A stretch of DNA of 64,000 bases from Isoetes taiwanensis (taxonomy: Eukaryota; Streptophyta; Lycopodiopsida; Isoetales; Isoetaceae): positions 557,933 to 621,932 of the forward strand of contig JAJEKV010000052.1 in the NCBI GenBank assembly GCA_021234155.1, in the 5' to 3' direction. Shown here piece by piece: positions 11,777 to 22,412 of this stretch (its first letter is position 1; every line of letters starts with the position of its first letter). Below the pieces are notes generated by a model. That model had not been told where the DNA came from, searched no databases, and saw nothing but the letters and a program-made list of their open reading frames with translations. The translations under genes and the position numbers were made by a program.

Positions 11777-11925
11777 AGCCAAAAGAAGGTCATAACATGT
11801 CAAACATGTTTGATAGAACAACTAAACATGGAGACTTGGGGCATATACGCTTTGCAGCGTCTGACCAGCGTATTATTCTATATGCACTAAATTTTGAGGG
11901 TGCCAAATTGATATCTTGAAAGAAT
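11777..11925 (+). pseudogene. Relic exon of the ParB-methyltransferase gene in element A
   Basis: The block starts after a TTTATTCAG acceptor and encodes CQTCLIEQLNMETWG, then, after a frameshift, SDQRIILYALNFEG. The matching B exon (24789-24928) encodes CQTCLMEQLNVETWE and SDERIVQYAPNFEG. It shows that A once carried the same gene as B. Little else of that gene remains in A. Confidence 0.7.
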
Positions 11926-11929
11926 TTAA

Positions 11930-12211
11930 AGAAATAATTATTATTTTTCCTTCTCTATTTTGATGTTTTTGATATCTCACTTTCAGAGATTATGTATTCA
12001 TGTCTATATTTTGCCATTTTCAAGGGTGTTTCTTTGCGAAAAACAAACTTGTCACTTAATGAGGAGTCAAAATGAGGGAAAAAAAAAACTGAACCTTTTG
12101 AAATTCTCAAGTTTATCCAAAAAAGGCCAATTTTAAGAGCATGGTGTTTTTTTAAGGGGAATCTTTGAAACGGGAGTGCTGCAACACTCCCGTTTAATTT
12201 GCAACCATGTT
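11930..12211 (-). repeat. Right terminal region of element A
   Basis: It is homologous to B 26320-26595. Shared blocks include CACTCCCGTTTAATTTGCAA at the end and a G..AATCTTT stretch inside. A CGGGAGTG-CTG-CAACACTCCCG hairpin (about 12171-12193) lies just inside the TIR. Confidence 0.7.
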
Positions 12212-12659
12212 TAATGACATAACTTGTTTTGCAATAGTCCTTGTTTTGCAATAGAACTTGTTTTGCTTTAACTGTTCTCTGAGTTTCCACTGTTCTTTCA
12301 GTTAGCTGAACTTTTTGTCATTAATTATAAAATGCAAACAAGGAATTTGAAGGTGCAGAATCTATGATCTGCACACTAACAAAATATGGTAACCAGCTCA
12401 GCAAATAGGAAAATATGAGATGGGTGGCTCGGGTTCAAAAGAAATAGAGTTCAAAAGAAACTGAAAAGAAAAACACAGAATTCCCTGAAGCAAAAGTTAG
12501 TGGCCTTGCGAGAATCTTTGCACAAAGCAGAGCTCAATGAATTTTGGCCTCATATCAATTCAGGGACCTAATTTGGGATCCATATATTCTTGTCACCAAA
12601 ATCAGTCAAGATACTATCGTGAATCGAGAGCCATTCCATTTTCCGACCGGGTCAAAAAT

Positions 12660-12765
12660 GGTCAATGCCCCCGGCTGATTATGGTGAAATATGTGGTGAA
12701 AGCCGTGGGTGAAAAAATGTGGTGAAAAGCGTGGTGAAGCTTTGTGGTGATGCAAGCGTTGTTTT
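12660..12765 (+). repeat. Short TGTGGTGAAA repeat cluster
   Basis: About six TG(T/G)GGTGA units occur within 100 bp, in the same orientation as the left subterminal array of the outer transposon. The cluster is a probable internal remnant of that repeat system. Confidence 0.5.
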
Positions 12766-13099
12766 ATATTTCAAAGGGAGAAAAATACATATGGAAATCT
12801 ACCACACCCGGTAGAATAGTTCATACTTCTTGTGAAATGAAGTATGCGAGAAAAATCGAGGGAAAACTATAACCCCGAGCTTCTAGTATTATCAAAATGC
12901 ATTAGAGATATAATAATAGTTTGTTTTGAAGAGATTAATGATGACATACGATTCTTGGGCCTCAATCAGATCACGCATTGTGAGATCTCGTAACTCTTCT
13001 TCTTCCAAGTATGTCCAAGATTTCATCAAGTTTTTCTGGCTGAATAGTTGGTGAAATCCGGCAACACTAAAACATGAGCTTCTCGTTTTACGCTCCCAC

Positions 13100-14520
13100 T
13101 TATGATCTGATTCACAAAGTATTGTCTCGGGTTGTTGTGTCTCCATGCGGTGGCTTTGTTGAGCACTTTTTAATGGCTGAAGCATGGATCATTTCCTGCT
13201 TTGGTTCGATGAACATATCCTCTTCCTCAAGCATGGGGAGAGTTGCGAACTCATCCTCAGAATCATACGCCACCCCCAGAACCCTGTCGGCTGCACCAGC
13301 TCTGTTAAGTCTCATTTTGCATCTGTGTAAAACAACATCATTAGTAATAAGAAAGGCAACCGCCTATCAACGCCTTGGCTTCTAATTCTTTAAGCCCATC
13401 GGGGAATTAACCTATGTTTTAAGCCTAGAATACCTCGAATTCATGGGTCCTCCGGCTCCTCTAATATCCCTCTCATTTCTGGTTTATTTGCTCAAGTATA
13501 GGTCTTACCGGATCGCATTTGCATTTGAACTGGCGAGATTGTTTGTGCCCGTGTTCTTCTTACGTTTTCTTCGCCATAGCCGGATCGGGATAAGCCAATG
13601 TCCGCATGCAAAACTAGATTTAGGGTTTCCCTCAATCTTTCCCCGCCTAGACTTTTGAATGATTGAACTTGCATTTGATGTGACAGATTTCCGGTGGTGG
13701 GTTTCATCATATGTTTCTCTGTCCCATTCCGTTCATCCTTAATGTAATTTTTACGTGTGTCACTTTCACCTGTCAATTAAGCAAGAAAGATTGAAGAGTG
13801 AAGATTTATATTAAACATATAAAATGATTACATAAGGTTACATTTCAGATTATATACACTTGTTTTCATTCACGTGGGTCTATCAAAAGAGATCAGGGTC
13901 CGGCTCCTCCTCGTCATCTTCTATGATCACCGGATCGATGTACCGGTCGACTTCCCGACCTATTTGCTCCCATTACGGAGGGAAAGCAAAAAACCATAAT
14001 GGTGGAGTGTTACCAAAGCGAATAGCAGGCTTCTCCATGTCCATCCCCGCAAGGCCTTGTGATGATAGTACATATCCCCAAGTGAAGGAATTGGTCCTCA
14101 GTAAACAACCTATCATAACAAAAGAGGAACACATTTAGCGTAAAGGCTTGGTAGCCATTAAGCGAAAAAGGTCTCAACCTTTGCGGATCCTGGTCAATAG
14201 TATGAGGAACGGACCAAAGATCTTTGGTGTGTAAAAATTTGATTGGAGGCAGAGTAAGTTGAGAGGTGCAGGGAGGCGTGGTGTACAATTCAACCTCCTG
14301 GTGAGAGTTTTCAGCATTTCTGTGGTCATATTCTCATCCGGTGAATAGAGTAATTTCTGTATCCTGAGCATGTCCATCCATTCTGCATGGCTGAAAATCG
14401 GGACAGCACGCCTAGGTATTATGGGCTCTTCTTCTCTGGTCACATTGTCCCATTCCGGCACTCCATCGTTTTGCAGCATCCAAGAGGTGAAGTTGGCCAT
14501 GTCTATTTTGTAGTAGCTGC
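13100..14520 (-). CDS. Unidentified coding-like blocks of the outer transposon
   Basis: Minus-strand frames at 14500-14174 (TSWMLQNDGVPEWDNV), 14288-14010 (PIKFLHTKDLWSVPHTID), 13776-13492 and 13315-13112 (DSEDEFATLPMLEEEDMF) look like consecutive exons or frameshifted parts of one gene. Acidic blocks and aromatic-rich blocks are typical of folded protein. Start, stop and splice sites cannot be fixed by eye. The region lies downstream of the broken transposase gene on the same strand. It could be that gene's 3' part or a separate accessory gene. Confidence 0.3.
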
Positions 14521-14854
14521 CGTAAGTAAATGTATCAGAAACCGCTTCCCACCTACCAGAAATCAGAAATCAGAAAAGCGCTTCCCAAGGACTGCTAGCA
14601 GAACCGCCTGCTCCCCGAATCTGCTGTAATAAATCAGTAAACTTCGGCCGGGAGCAAGAAGAATGGCATCTCGGGCCTTTTGGGTTGCCCGAGGTCATTA
14701 ATTTTTGCCATCCCATAATGATTTTCGGGTACGGCTGTCAGCCAAAGGATGATGAGAGGAATTGATGGGACCGAGAGAATTTAAGGAAAAGGAAAGTATT
14801 TCAGTAGAAAAGCTGTTCAGAAGGATCTATCTGTGTCGGGAGAAGAGACAGAAA

Positions 14855-14950
14855 GTGAAACACGTGGTGAAACATGTAGTGAAACACATGTGTCACCACA
14901 TGTGGTGAAACACGTGGTGAAACACGTGGTGAAACATGTGGTGAACACAG
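14855..14950 (+). repeat. GTGGTGAAACA repeat cluster
   Basis: Eight GTGGTGAAACA(C/T) units occur in tandem, including the palindromic CACATGTGTCACCACATGTG. It is part of the TGTGGTG repeat system of the outer transposon. Confidence 0.6.
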
Positions 14951-15099
14951 GGCATGTTACATCAGGGACATCAAAATACAATTACATATTACATCAGAAG
15001 CAAACATATTACATTGAAACAAGGGACATCAAAATACAATTGAGCATGGAATTGAGTTTCTTATATTATTCCCAAACAAGGCAAGACACAACAACATAT

Positions 15100-15933
15100 T
15101 CAAAATTTCTGAATCATTTCCTAACCTGTAAGAATGTGTTCAGCTATTCTTCATCAGACATGCTATCTTCATCGGATAAAACCTCGGGCAAGTTTTTTCT
15201 AGAATCTTTTCCTCATCTGCTTTGGTCTAGCACAAAGCGATTCGAGCACCTTTCTTGATCTGCTGCATGGGAACTTCGAATAGCACAAATTTGAGTAGAG
15301 AATACAAGTGACTTTGGCTCGTTTGTCAACAACTCATACATCACCTTTGACCGAGACTTCTTTCTATAGTAAATGCCCTCCACAACGGTTTCACCTCTCA
15401 TAAACAAGTTTCCGTTCTGCTTGAAGTCATTTTCAACTTCAAATTTTGGCTTGGTGCATAGCAACATCCAAAATCTGAGAATCCTCCTCGTTCCCTTTAG
15501 GTGACGGCAAAGCAAAAAGTGTCTCTCTCTCTAAGTGCTTACGCAAGTACATTTGCCAAGGTTGAGTATAGTGGCACGGTAGACTTGCGGGTCTCTTCCA
15601 CATCCGCATGAACATTGGAGGATGGTTCAACGACTACAAAGGTCCCATTCATCTACATACGATTCGTTCTCACACATGTCCCATTTTCCATCAAACAATT
15701 CTTTGCAAAAACATGATAGCTTTTCGGTATGTAGGCGTGTTGGATTTCTGTCTTGAATCCATGGATGAATGAATTTGCTGGTTTACGGAATTGTCTCTGC
15801 ACCCCAAGCCTTTTTCTGTTGATATCCTCGGGTTTTATTTCCCGGAAGTATCTCAGAATTTTCTTCCATTTTCATCCACTTTCGGATGTACCACATTGAA
15901 ATTGTTTCTCTGCAATTTTCACCACATCATGGG
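15100..15933 (-). pseudogene. C-terminal part of the outer transposase gene
   Basis: Read on the minus strand from 15933, the first codons give AHDVVKIAEKQFQ. These continue in frame from LKHPDIKLDN at the other side of element B (26600). Further blocks follow: RKRLGVQRQFRKPANSF, KSYHVFAKNCLMENGT and FMRGETVVEGIYY. Stops near 15870 and 15650 and shifts between frames show decay. The split is caused by the insertion of B, whose CATT duplication lies at 15934-15937. Confidence 0.6.
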
Positions 15934-16359
15934 CATTAACAAGATTGCGTATTAAGCGGGGCAAATCATCGAAACGAGAAGCGAAAGGAATATTCCTCAA
16001 AGATTTCCTTTTTTTTTTACAAAAAGGGGGTAAAACTAGGTTAAAAAAAAAAAAAAGATGCATGAAATTCTATTTTGACCCCCAAAATGACTAATTTTTT
16101 TTGTGCAACCAAAGAATTGACATTTTAAAGTGTCACTTTTCTTAGCAAATAGAATGTTCTTGAAGTATATTTTACTGAGAGAATCTCTAATTTCAGAGGA
16201 TAAAATATTTAACAAAAATTGAAGTAAGTCCGTGGCGAAGCTGTAGTATTCTCAAAATTTGAAGATAGAATCTTCATATTCACATGCAAAATTCTGATCT
16301 TTTTCTAAGACTTCGATTATGTACAAAAGTGTGAGGAGTGATGAGAGAGGGATCCAGGG

Positions 16360-18780
16360 CGTCATCATGTTCATTTATGCCATCCTCATCACCTTCACTT
16401 CTTTCACTATCACTAGAGGAAGTGCTTGAGTTATCTTCCTCATCACTATCAACGGATGGTGAAGCATTGCCACCACCTTCTTCATCCTCTTCTTCGTAAT
16501 TACAAGCTTTTTAAGCAAATTGATAGTCCTCTGGCGTGAGGCGATTGTCGATTTCAATTTAAAATCATAGCATAATATAGTCCGTCATTAAGGATCAGCT
16601 CATCCCTACAACCCACCTTCTTGGACTTTCTCCCTTTTCCTTGGCTTCTCATTTCTAACTCATATCTACCTTCAAAAGCATTTTACGGCGTTTGCAAGCC
16701 AATGAATCTTGAGTTTAGTGACTAAGCCTTCCTCCTTGGTTGTGTCAAAGCACTTTTGCTATCGAAAAGGTCGACCTTTGTCATCCTCCTCCTCGATGGG
16801 AAGAGCAATTAGCATACCCTTGGTAATTTACGTGATATTACCTTGAGGCTCATTCTGCGTCTTGGTCAGGTACATGACTCGATCCTCGTCTTCTTCTCTT
16901 TACGGTGCTAGCGTAGCATTGCTTGGACACCTTGGTGCTTGGGGTTGATGGAAGGTGTTAGGCCATTGAAATGGTTCTTGCAACTGTCTTAGAGCTATAT
17001 TTTTCACAACAATTTTACGTTAGAGAAAGAAGTTACTCCACCACATTCGATCTTCTTCTAAGAAGTACTTAAAAGCCTGAGGAAATTCCATTTTCTATGG
17101 CTTTTAAGGATGACTTCGGGGTACTTTTCTTACCTTGGACTCCTTAGGATTTTTGAGAGGAAGTTGCTCAAAGCCGTTCTCTGAAGGAAGTGTCACGGAA
17201 TATATTTAAGGAAGCGTAATCCCTCTGGTGGACTCAGTCCTTAGTTGTGGTATACTTCTTGCCACTGTAAGAAACTCGGTCATCCTTCAAGTAGAACTTG
17301 ATGTGATGTTGAAAGGTGAGATCATTCAATTTGTTCCGCGGCTTGTTCTCTGTCATACGAGCGTTGAGAGAAAATAAACTCTCTGAAATCAGCGGTCTCT
17401 TTAAGAAGATCGATCAACGGGTGGGAGTGTAAGAATCTTCAATAATTGAACTAAAGTAGGAAGAGAAAAGCCTTCTTCCTTAAAGAGCGCCTGAAAATCT
17501 CTTTGAACATTTGGTCAATTTGATCATGAGTGTGGCCTACAAGTAAGAAACCCAGCTTCACTTTTCTAAAGATCCCTAGCTCCACTAACATGGCACGATG
17601 CACAAAAGAGTGTTTGGTTCTTGTTCTCCCTTGTAGTATTGTCAAGTTGCTTGTAAAAGCAAGCGGTGGTAATTGCTCTTGCTTTCGCCGCGGGACCTTG
17701 TTAAGAATTGTAATTGTGAGGTTGGGTCACCATGCAAGTTTGGATCGTCAAGAATACTTTGCACTTTAGACTTCCTTTGAAGACCATAGCTCCTACAAAG
17801 TGGACCTTAACAAAACATTCCTCACGGCACATCTTTAGGAATGTTCAAGAAATCTTGGTAGAGTAGTTTTTTGGTCCATTCCATCAATCACAACGGACAT
17901 ATATTGCGTTGGGCGTTCAAGAGCTTTTTTTTTCTATGTTTGGCAAGCTTTCTTCTCTCTGGCTTGTTGTTCCGATGTAATGCGGCAAGGTTACATTTGC
18001 ACAATATCACGTAGAAGAAATGAGGTCAAAGCATTATCTTTAAAACAAGTGAGAGATTGGAGAACATGAGCTTACTTCTTTTCGACCTACCTTTTCTGCG
18101 GTTTCTCTTTGACTCTTTAATTACGCACACCTTGAACAAACGGACATTCTATGTCTCACGGGAATTTTCACTAAACCCAATTCACTTTTCCACGGTCGGT
18201 GAAGTGTGAGTAAGAGATGTGCTAAAGCTGAGTGCAAGTCTCTTTGTACTCATTAAAAACATCTTTTTGGTGATGTTATCGGTTAAATGATACATGTTCT
18301 TGTTAGGCAGACTTCTCACATGTTTCTCTAAAATATTTCTCCATCCATGACCACGGCCCGAAGGGCATGCATGGTTACAACTCTTCTTGGTCCACAATGA
18401 TCATCAATTCTTTGGATTTTTGTCGATCTTTTGTGTATTCTAGACGATACGGTGGACCCTAAGCGATTGGACAACCATAAAGCATTTCCGGCAAACTTCT
18501 TGGCCGGTTAATATAGTGCAAGAAGGTGTTGCGGTGCAGTCTTATGATAGGCCAAATAGGCATTACGGTCAGACCAATGTCATTGAGCCTGTAGTTGTCT
18601 CTAATTGCTCGTAATTTAGCCATGTTAAATTTGTTGATGCAACCCAATGAGCGACATTTACTTCTTTAAAGTCTTCTCATTTTGTGCTTTCGTCCATAAG
18701 GTTTCTTCTTCTTCTGAGAGGAGCATGCTCTCAAACTAAAATCCACCTTGAATTTCTTGGTGGATTGGCTGAAAGAATGT
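16360..18780 (-). pseudogene. Transposase-like gene of element B (DUF7869-like RNase H fold), main part
   Basis: Minus-strand pieces, in order, are: GCINKFNMAKLR (18640 region); a Cys/His segment NHACPSGRGHGWRNILEKHV (18380-18330); KVHFVGAMVFKGSLKCKVFL (17820-17760); QLDNTTRE (17650 region); LLVGHTHDQIDQMFKEIFRR (17545-17485); and an acidic and lysine-rich tail (16560-16370). The LDNT..EN and GHTH..ID..F motifs are, from memory, those of the eukaryotic family annotated as DUF7869, thought to have an RNase H-like transposase fold. Frames shift repeatedly, so this copy is dead. The N-terminal part lies beyond insertion D at 20540-21727. Confidence 0.65.
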
Positions 18781-18877
18781 GTAATCTCGTTGCGCCGTTG
18801 GTGTCTTCATCTTACGAAGAGTTCTACTCTCACGGAGGTGACCTCCTCTACCCTTAGTGGTGTGCTTGTAGAGGAGA

Positions 18878-20536
18878 AACCATCATTCAAAAAAATTGAG
18901 AATATGTCTTAATTTTGGTACTTTTTTTCCGTCAGCGTTTTTTTTTTTTTTATTCCCGTCCATGCCATTTTTTTGTTTTTTCTCTCCATCCGCCTTTCTT
19001 GTTTTAGTTTTCAATTTTCAATTTTCAGATTCCGCTTGTCCGTTTTCCCCCCTTTTTTTAGTCTCCTATTCTTTTTGCTCCCTCTCCTTATTTTTTCCCT
19101 CCTCTAAATTCCTGCCCAGTCCCTTTTCTTTTTACTCCCTCTTAAGCTTTTAGTTGCTCATTCCGGTTTTTATTTTGTGTTTCTTAGTTTCTCAACAAAG
19201 GGTCCGCCTCTTTTACCATATCGGGTAGGTTTTCCACGGGCTTTCCACATCGAGCTTTTCCACGGGGTTTTCCATCGAGCTTTTCCACATCCAGGCTGTA
19301 ATTGTGGGCGCTTGGAGCCTGGGCGGATGGAACAGGTGGATGAAGCACTTGGAGCACACCCCGGATGCAACAATACAATACTCTGTTATCTCTTACGGAT
19401 CTTTGCTAGGTATACTACCAATATCTCATCATTATCTCTTCTAGATATTACTCTGTTATTGCTAGGTAGACTTCGGCGGGATGGTAATAGTCAGTTCTTT
19501 GGAGAGAAGCCCTTGTAATTTTGACTTGATTCCACGGTTGCTTGCTTGCAATACAAATTCTGATGTTGAATCAGCCCAAAAATGCTCAAAATCACAATTA
19601 TTGAAGGGGCTTTGGGGTTGGGCATGATCTAAGCTGTCAAATCCGACCTACTTTGAAGTGTTACAACTGCTAATTTCAAGATCAAAGCGGGGAAATTTGC
19701 TCAATTTAAGTTGATGTTGCGGGATTAAAATTTGCTCAATTTACCGATGTTGCGGGGTTTTGTGAAGAGCCCATAGTTGATAATCGCGCTGGTAGCGATT
19801 TGAGGTGAAGTCCGGTGAAAAAAAAAAAATTTCAAAAAAAAAAAAAAAAAAAAAAAAATGAAAAGCAGCGCTGGTCGATTTGAGGTTAGCCTATTCCTTA
19901 TTTTTGTCATTTTGGACATTTTAAGGACATTTGAGAGTGATTGTCCTTGTTAAATCGCGCCCGGCGCGATTTTGTATTACTTTTTCCATAAAAGTTGTTC
20001 TTTTAAGCTGTTTTGTAGGATGTTTTTGTTATTATTTTTCTCTAAAAGCTGGTTTTTTAACTATTTTGTAGGACATTTTAAGTATTTTGGGCGGGGATAA
20101 AATCGCGCATCGGGGAGCATTATAAAGACTCTTCACGTTTGTAAAATCGTCTGTTTTGACCATTTTGTAGGACATAAATTTTATTGTTTGTATAAATATT
20201 TGAGTTGAATCTGCATAAATGTAGTATGTTTATGTCCACAAAATCGTGCCCGGTAGCGATTTTCATTTAAAAAATAAGGACTTGCTTGCAGTTAGTTATT
20301 CAAATATACTTGTTATTTTACTCTACAAATTTCGCGGTTGCAGATAATTGTGTTTAAAATATGCAATTTTTTAGGTTTTTATGTTGCCAAAACATAAAAT
20401 TTTTAGGTTAAATTCCATCGTATTTTACAAGTTTCATCAAATTCAACACATGGTTATATAGCTAAAATGGCCTATAATAAGCCTATTCGGCGCGATTTGG
20501 GACCAGACATAATCCCAATTTAATTGAATGATGGTT
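18878..20536. mobile_element. Element D: 1.66-kb nested insertion with TIRs
   Basis: The left end is AACCATCATTCAAAAAAATT. The reverse complement of the right end is AACCATCATTCAATTAAATT, and the similarity extends about 28 bp. GAGA flanks both ends (18874-18877 and 20537-20540). Element C lacks the block: its sequence runs directly from TGTAGAGG to CACCACGTGAAG (about 61080-61105). D has no credible gene. It contains long pyrimidine tracts (18920-19150), an A tract (19820-19860), and scattered CGCG-centred motifs such as AAATCGCGCCCGGCGCGATT. It is a non-autonomous element. Confidence 0.8.
19770..20500. repeat. CGCG-palindrome repeats in element D
   Basis: Variants of AATCGCGCCCGGCGCGATTT occur at about 19782, 19866, 19953, 20101, 20246 and 20488, each followed by AT-rich DNA and often by a TTTTGTAGGACAT motif. 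The best copy (around 19953-19973) is a near-perfect palindrome. Confidence 0.6.
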
Positions 20537-20544
20537 GAGAACAA

Positions 20545-21727
20545 ACCACGTGAAGCTGTACCCGGATAAGGCGGAGGTGCAGTGTTGAATGAAGGAGATG
20601 GGCCACCATATGATGTGCCAGTGAAAGTTGTTGTAGCGTCTTCACAGGGAGTTCGTTCAAACATGTCTCTTAAAAGCGGTGAAATTCTGCAAACCCATGT
20701 GTCACTGCGTTTGTGTGAAGAGGTGTAGATCTTTGCAGGTCGTCTTCATTTGTAGTGAAATCGTGGTGGGAGAAGCGATGGAGGATCTACGCCGATCTTG
20801 AGCGTCTTTGTATTCTGGCATGTGTAAGTGAAGATGGAGAAACAACAAGCGGTTTGAGGTAGTCGGTTCGAAAAATTTCTTTGAGGTCGAGCCATTGTAG
20901 TGTCGGGGATGGTACAAATGGTGGTGGAAGATTGCTACGTGCAGCGGTGAAGGTTGGAAGGTGGTGGCGGCCCGGTTTCCCTCTTTGGACTTGGAGAGGT
21001 TGGAAAGGTGGTGGCGGTGCGCTAGTTCTTGGACTCCATTAGAGGTAATTTGAGATCTCATTTTGTCCCATTAAAGGGATGCTTAAAAAGCCACATCGCT
21101 TTTTAAAATGTCCAATAAGAGAAGAGCTCCAAGTATTTTATTCGGTATTATGTGGCAGCGATGGTTAATGCATTCTAACTAACTTTTGCGTGTCATCTTT
21201 CTACTATAACTTTTGATCAAAAACTCAGATTCGAACACTATTTGTGGCAATGGATTCGTCTCCTCAAGATCTTTCTAATGACAACCCATTGTTATATCTT
21301 TTTGGGATGTAAATATATAAGAAAAAAGCAAAAAACCATATTTTTAAGGTTAACACATATGGCTTGTATTGAAATACATCATAACCATATATCACTTGAA
21401 AGATCTTTTCATTACGCATCTAATGCAACAAATGCTATTTTCATGAGTAGATCAAAAGTTATAGAGAAAAAAAGCAGCGACAATGAAGTTGTTAATCTTT
21501 TGCATTAATTGCGGTTTGATGTAGAGTACTCATTCTATTGGAGGATTCTTATGGGGACAAAAAGGAGATCTCAAATTACCTCTAATGGGAGTGTCTTCAA
21601 GAAGCAACAAAGACCTTGTCCAGGTAGGTGTTGAAGAAGCATCTCCGTCTTGTGTTCCATCTGAAGTAGAGGTACTTGGGCAAACAAATGGTGGTGGAAG
21701 TTTGTTCCTGGCGGTTAACCATGTCAA
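20545..21727 (-). pseudogene. N-terminal part of the element B transposase-like gene
   Basis: The minus strand reads MV.R-NKLPPPFV from about 21720, low-complexity S/T/P/H sequence (21061-20702) and TSYGGPSPSFNTAPP (20610 region). The matching C blocks are MTNRFVNKLPPPFV (61740) and TSYGPSPSFNTVP (61160). Element E sits in the middle at 21036-21588. The N-terminus appears disordered, and no domain is visible before the Cys/His part downstream. Confidence 0.5.
21036..21588. mobile_element. Element E: 0.55-kb MITE-like insertion
   Basis: The left end CCATTAGAGGTAATTTGAGA is repeated inverted at the right end. The similarity spans about 40 bp with a few gaps. GACT precedes it and GAGT follows it, a possible 4-bp duplication with one mismatch. 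Element C has no insertion here (61575-61600, TTTGGACTCGGTGTGTCTTG). It has no coding content of its own. Confidence 0.7.
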
Positions 21728-21784
21728 ACAAGCTGCAAAAATTGTGGGCTTGTTACTAACTCACAAGTCGATTGGACTAATGAT

Positions 21785-21910
21785 ATTCAAGAATACAAAT
21801 GCTATTACGGAATAGTATTTTTTGTGTCGCGGCATTTGGTGTGTGTGTGCAAAAGATGCTATTCGAGAATACACTTGTCAGTGTTTGGACAAGGCGTATT
21901 CCGCATTACA
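21785..21910. repeat. Diverged palindrome copies upstream of the methyltransferase gene
   Basis: ATTACGGAAT, GCTATTCGAGAATACAC and GCGTATTCCGCATTAC are degenerate members of the palindrome family. They lie just after the start of the divergent transposase gene. Confidence 0.5.
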
Positions 21911-22117
21911 TAGAAAAACACAACTGGCGATTGGCCTACCTTTAAAAAGGAAAATCGAGCCTCGATTTGCGTATTAAAACTTTCGGAGATTTAGTCGCCC
22001 GGCTGAAGCCTTAGATCAATATACATTTCTTTATTCCGATTTACATAGCGAAGACAATGGAGGAGTAAGCATATAAAATACATAAATGCGTCTTTCTTTT
22101 GTTTCCTGATTTGGTTT

Positions 22118-22412
22118 TGTAGGGCAAAGTGTATTCGAATACACTTTGCCCATCTATCCTGAAAAGAGCAAAGTGTATTCCTAATACACTTTGCTCCTTC
22201 AGCGAAGTGCAAAGTGTATTCGAGGAATACACTTTGCCCTTCGGTGAAGAGCAAAGGTGTATTCCGAATACACTTTGCTCCTTACCCGAAAGGGCAAAGT
22301 GTATTCGGAATACAACTAATACACTTCTCCGAAGAAAAAAGTATATTCGAATACACTTTGCTCTTCACCGAAGAACAAAGTGTATTCGGGAATATACTTT
22401 GCTTGTCTTTGG
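22118..22412. repeat. Main palindrome array of element B, intergenic
   Basis: Seven units of the form GCAAAGTGTATTC-n-GAATACACTTTGC (26-28 bp, n = 0-4 bases) are separated by 13-20-bp spacers. Those spacers often carry a CTTC-GGTGAAGA inverted motif. The array lies between the two divergent genes of B. The equivalent array of C (62130-62325) has different outer arms but the same core. Short ORFs here are repeat artefacts. Confidence 0.85.

Larger units (their letters stand above)
7256..12211. mobile_element. Element A: short member of the TIR family shared with B and C
   Basis: The left end AACAAGATTGC at 7256 leads into ATATAAAACGGGAG. The right end at 12211, read as reverse complement, begins AACATGGTTGCAAATTAAAC. 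TAAT flanks both ends (7252-7255 and 12212-12215). The outer 400 bp on the left match B (15938-16350) and C (58163-58570), and the right 280 bp match B 26320-26595. The interior keeps palindrome arrays and one methyltransferase-gene exon (11777-11925). The transposase gene is absent, and unrelated host-like fragments (PPR and others) take its place. It is best read as a non-autonomous deletion derivative that acquired host sequence. Confidence 0.75.

Noticed and set aside
18896-19153. 85-codon ORF in element D
   Set aside because: It is a translation of pyrimidine tracts (poly F, S, L, P) with no domain.
22118-22412. CRISPR-like array (regular repeats with spacers)
   Set aside because: Units are palindromic with variable length and centres, spacers are short and similar to each other, and the context is a eukaryotic transposon with introns. 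No cas genes.
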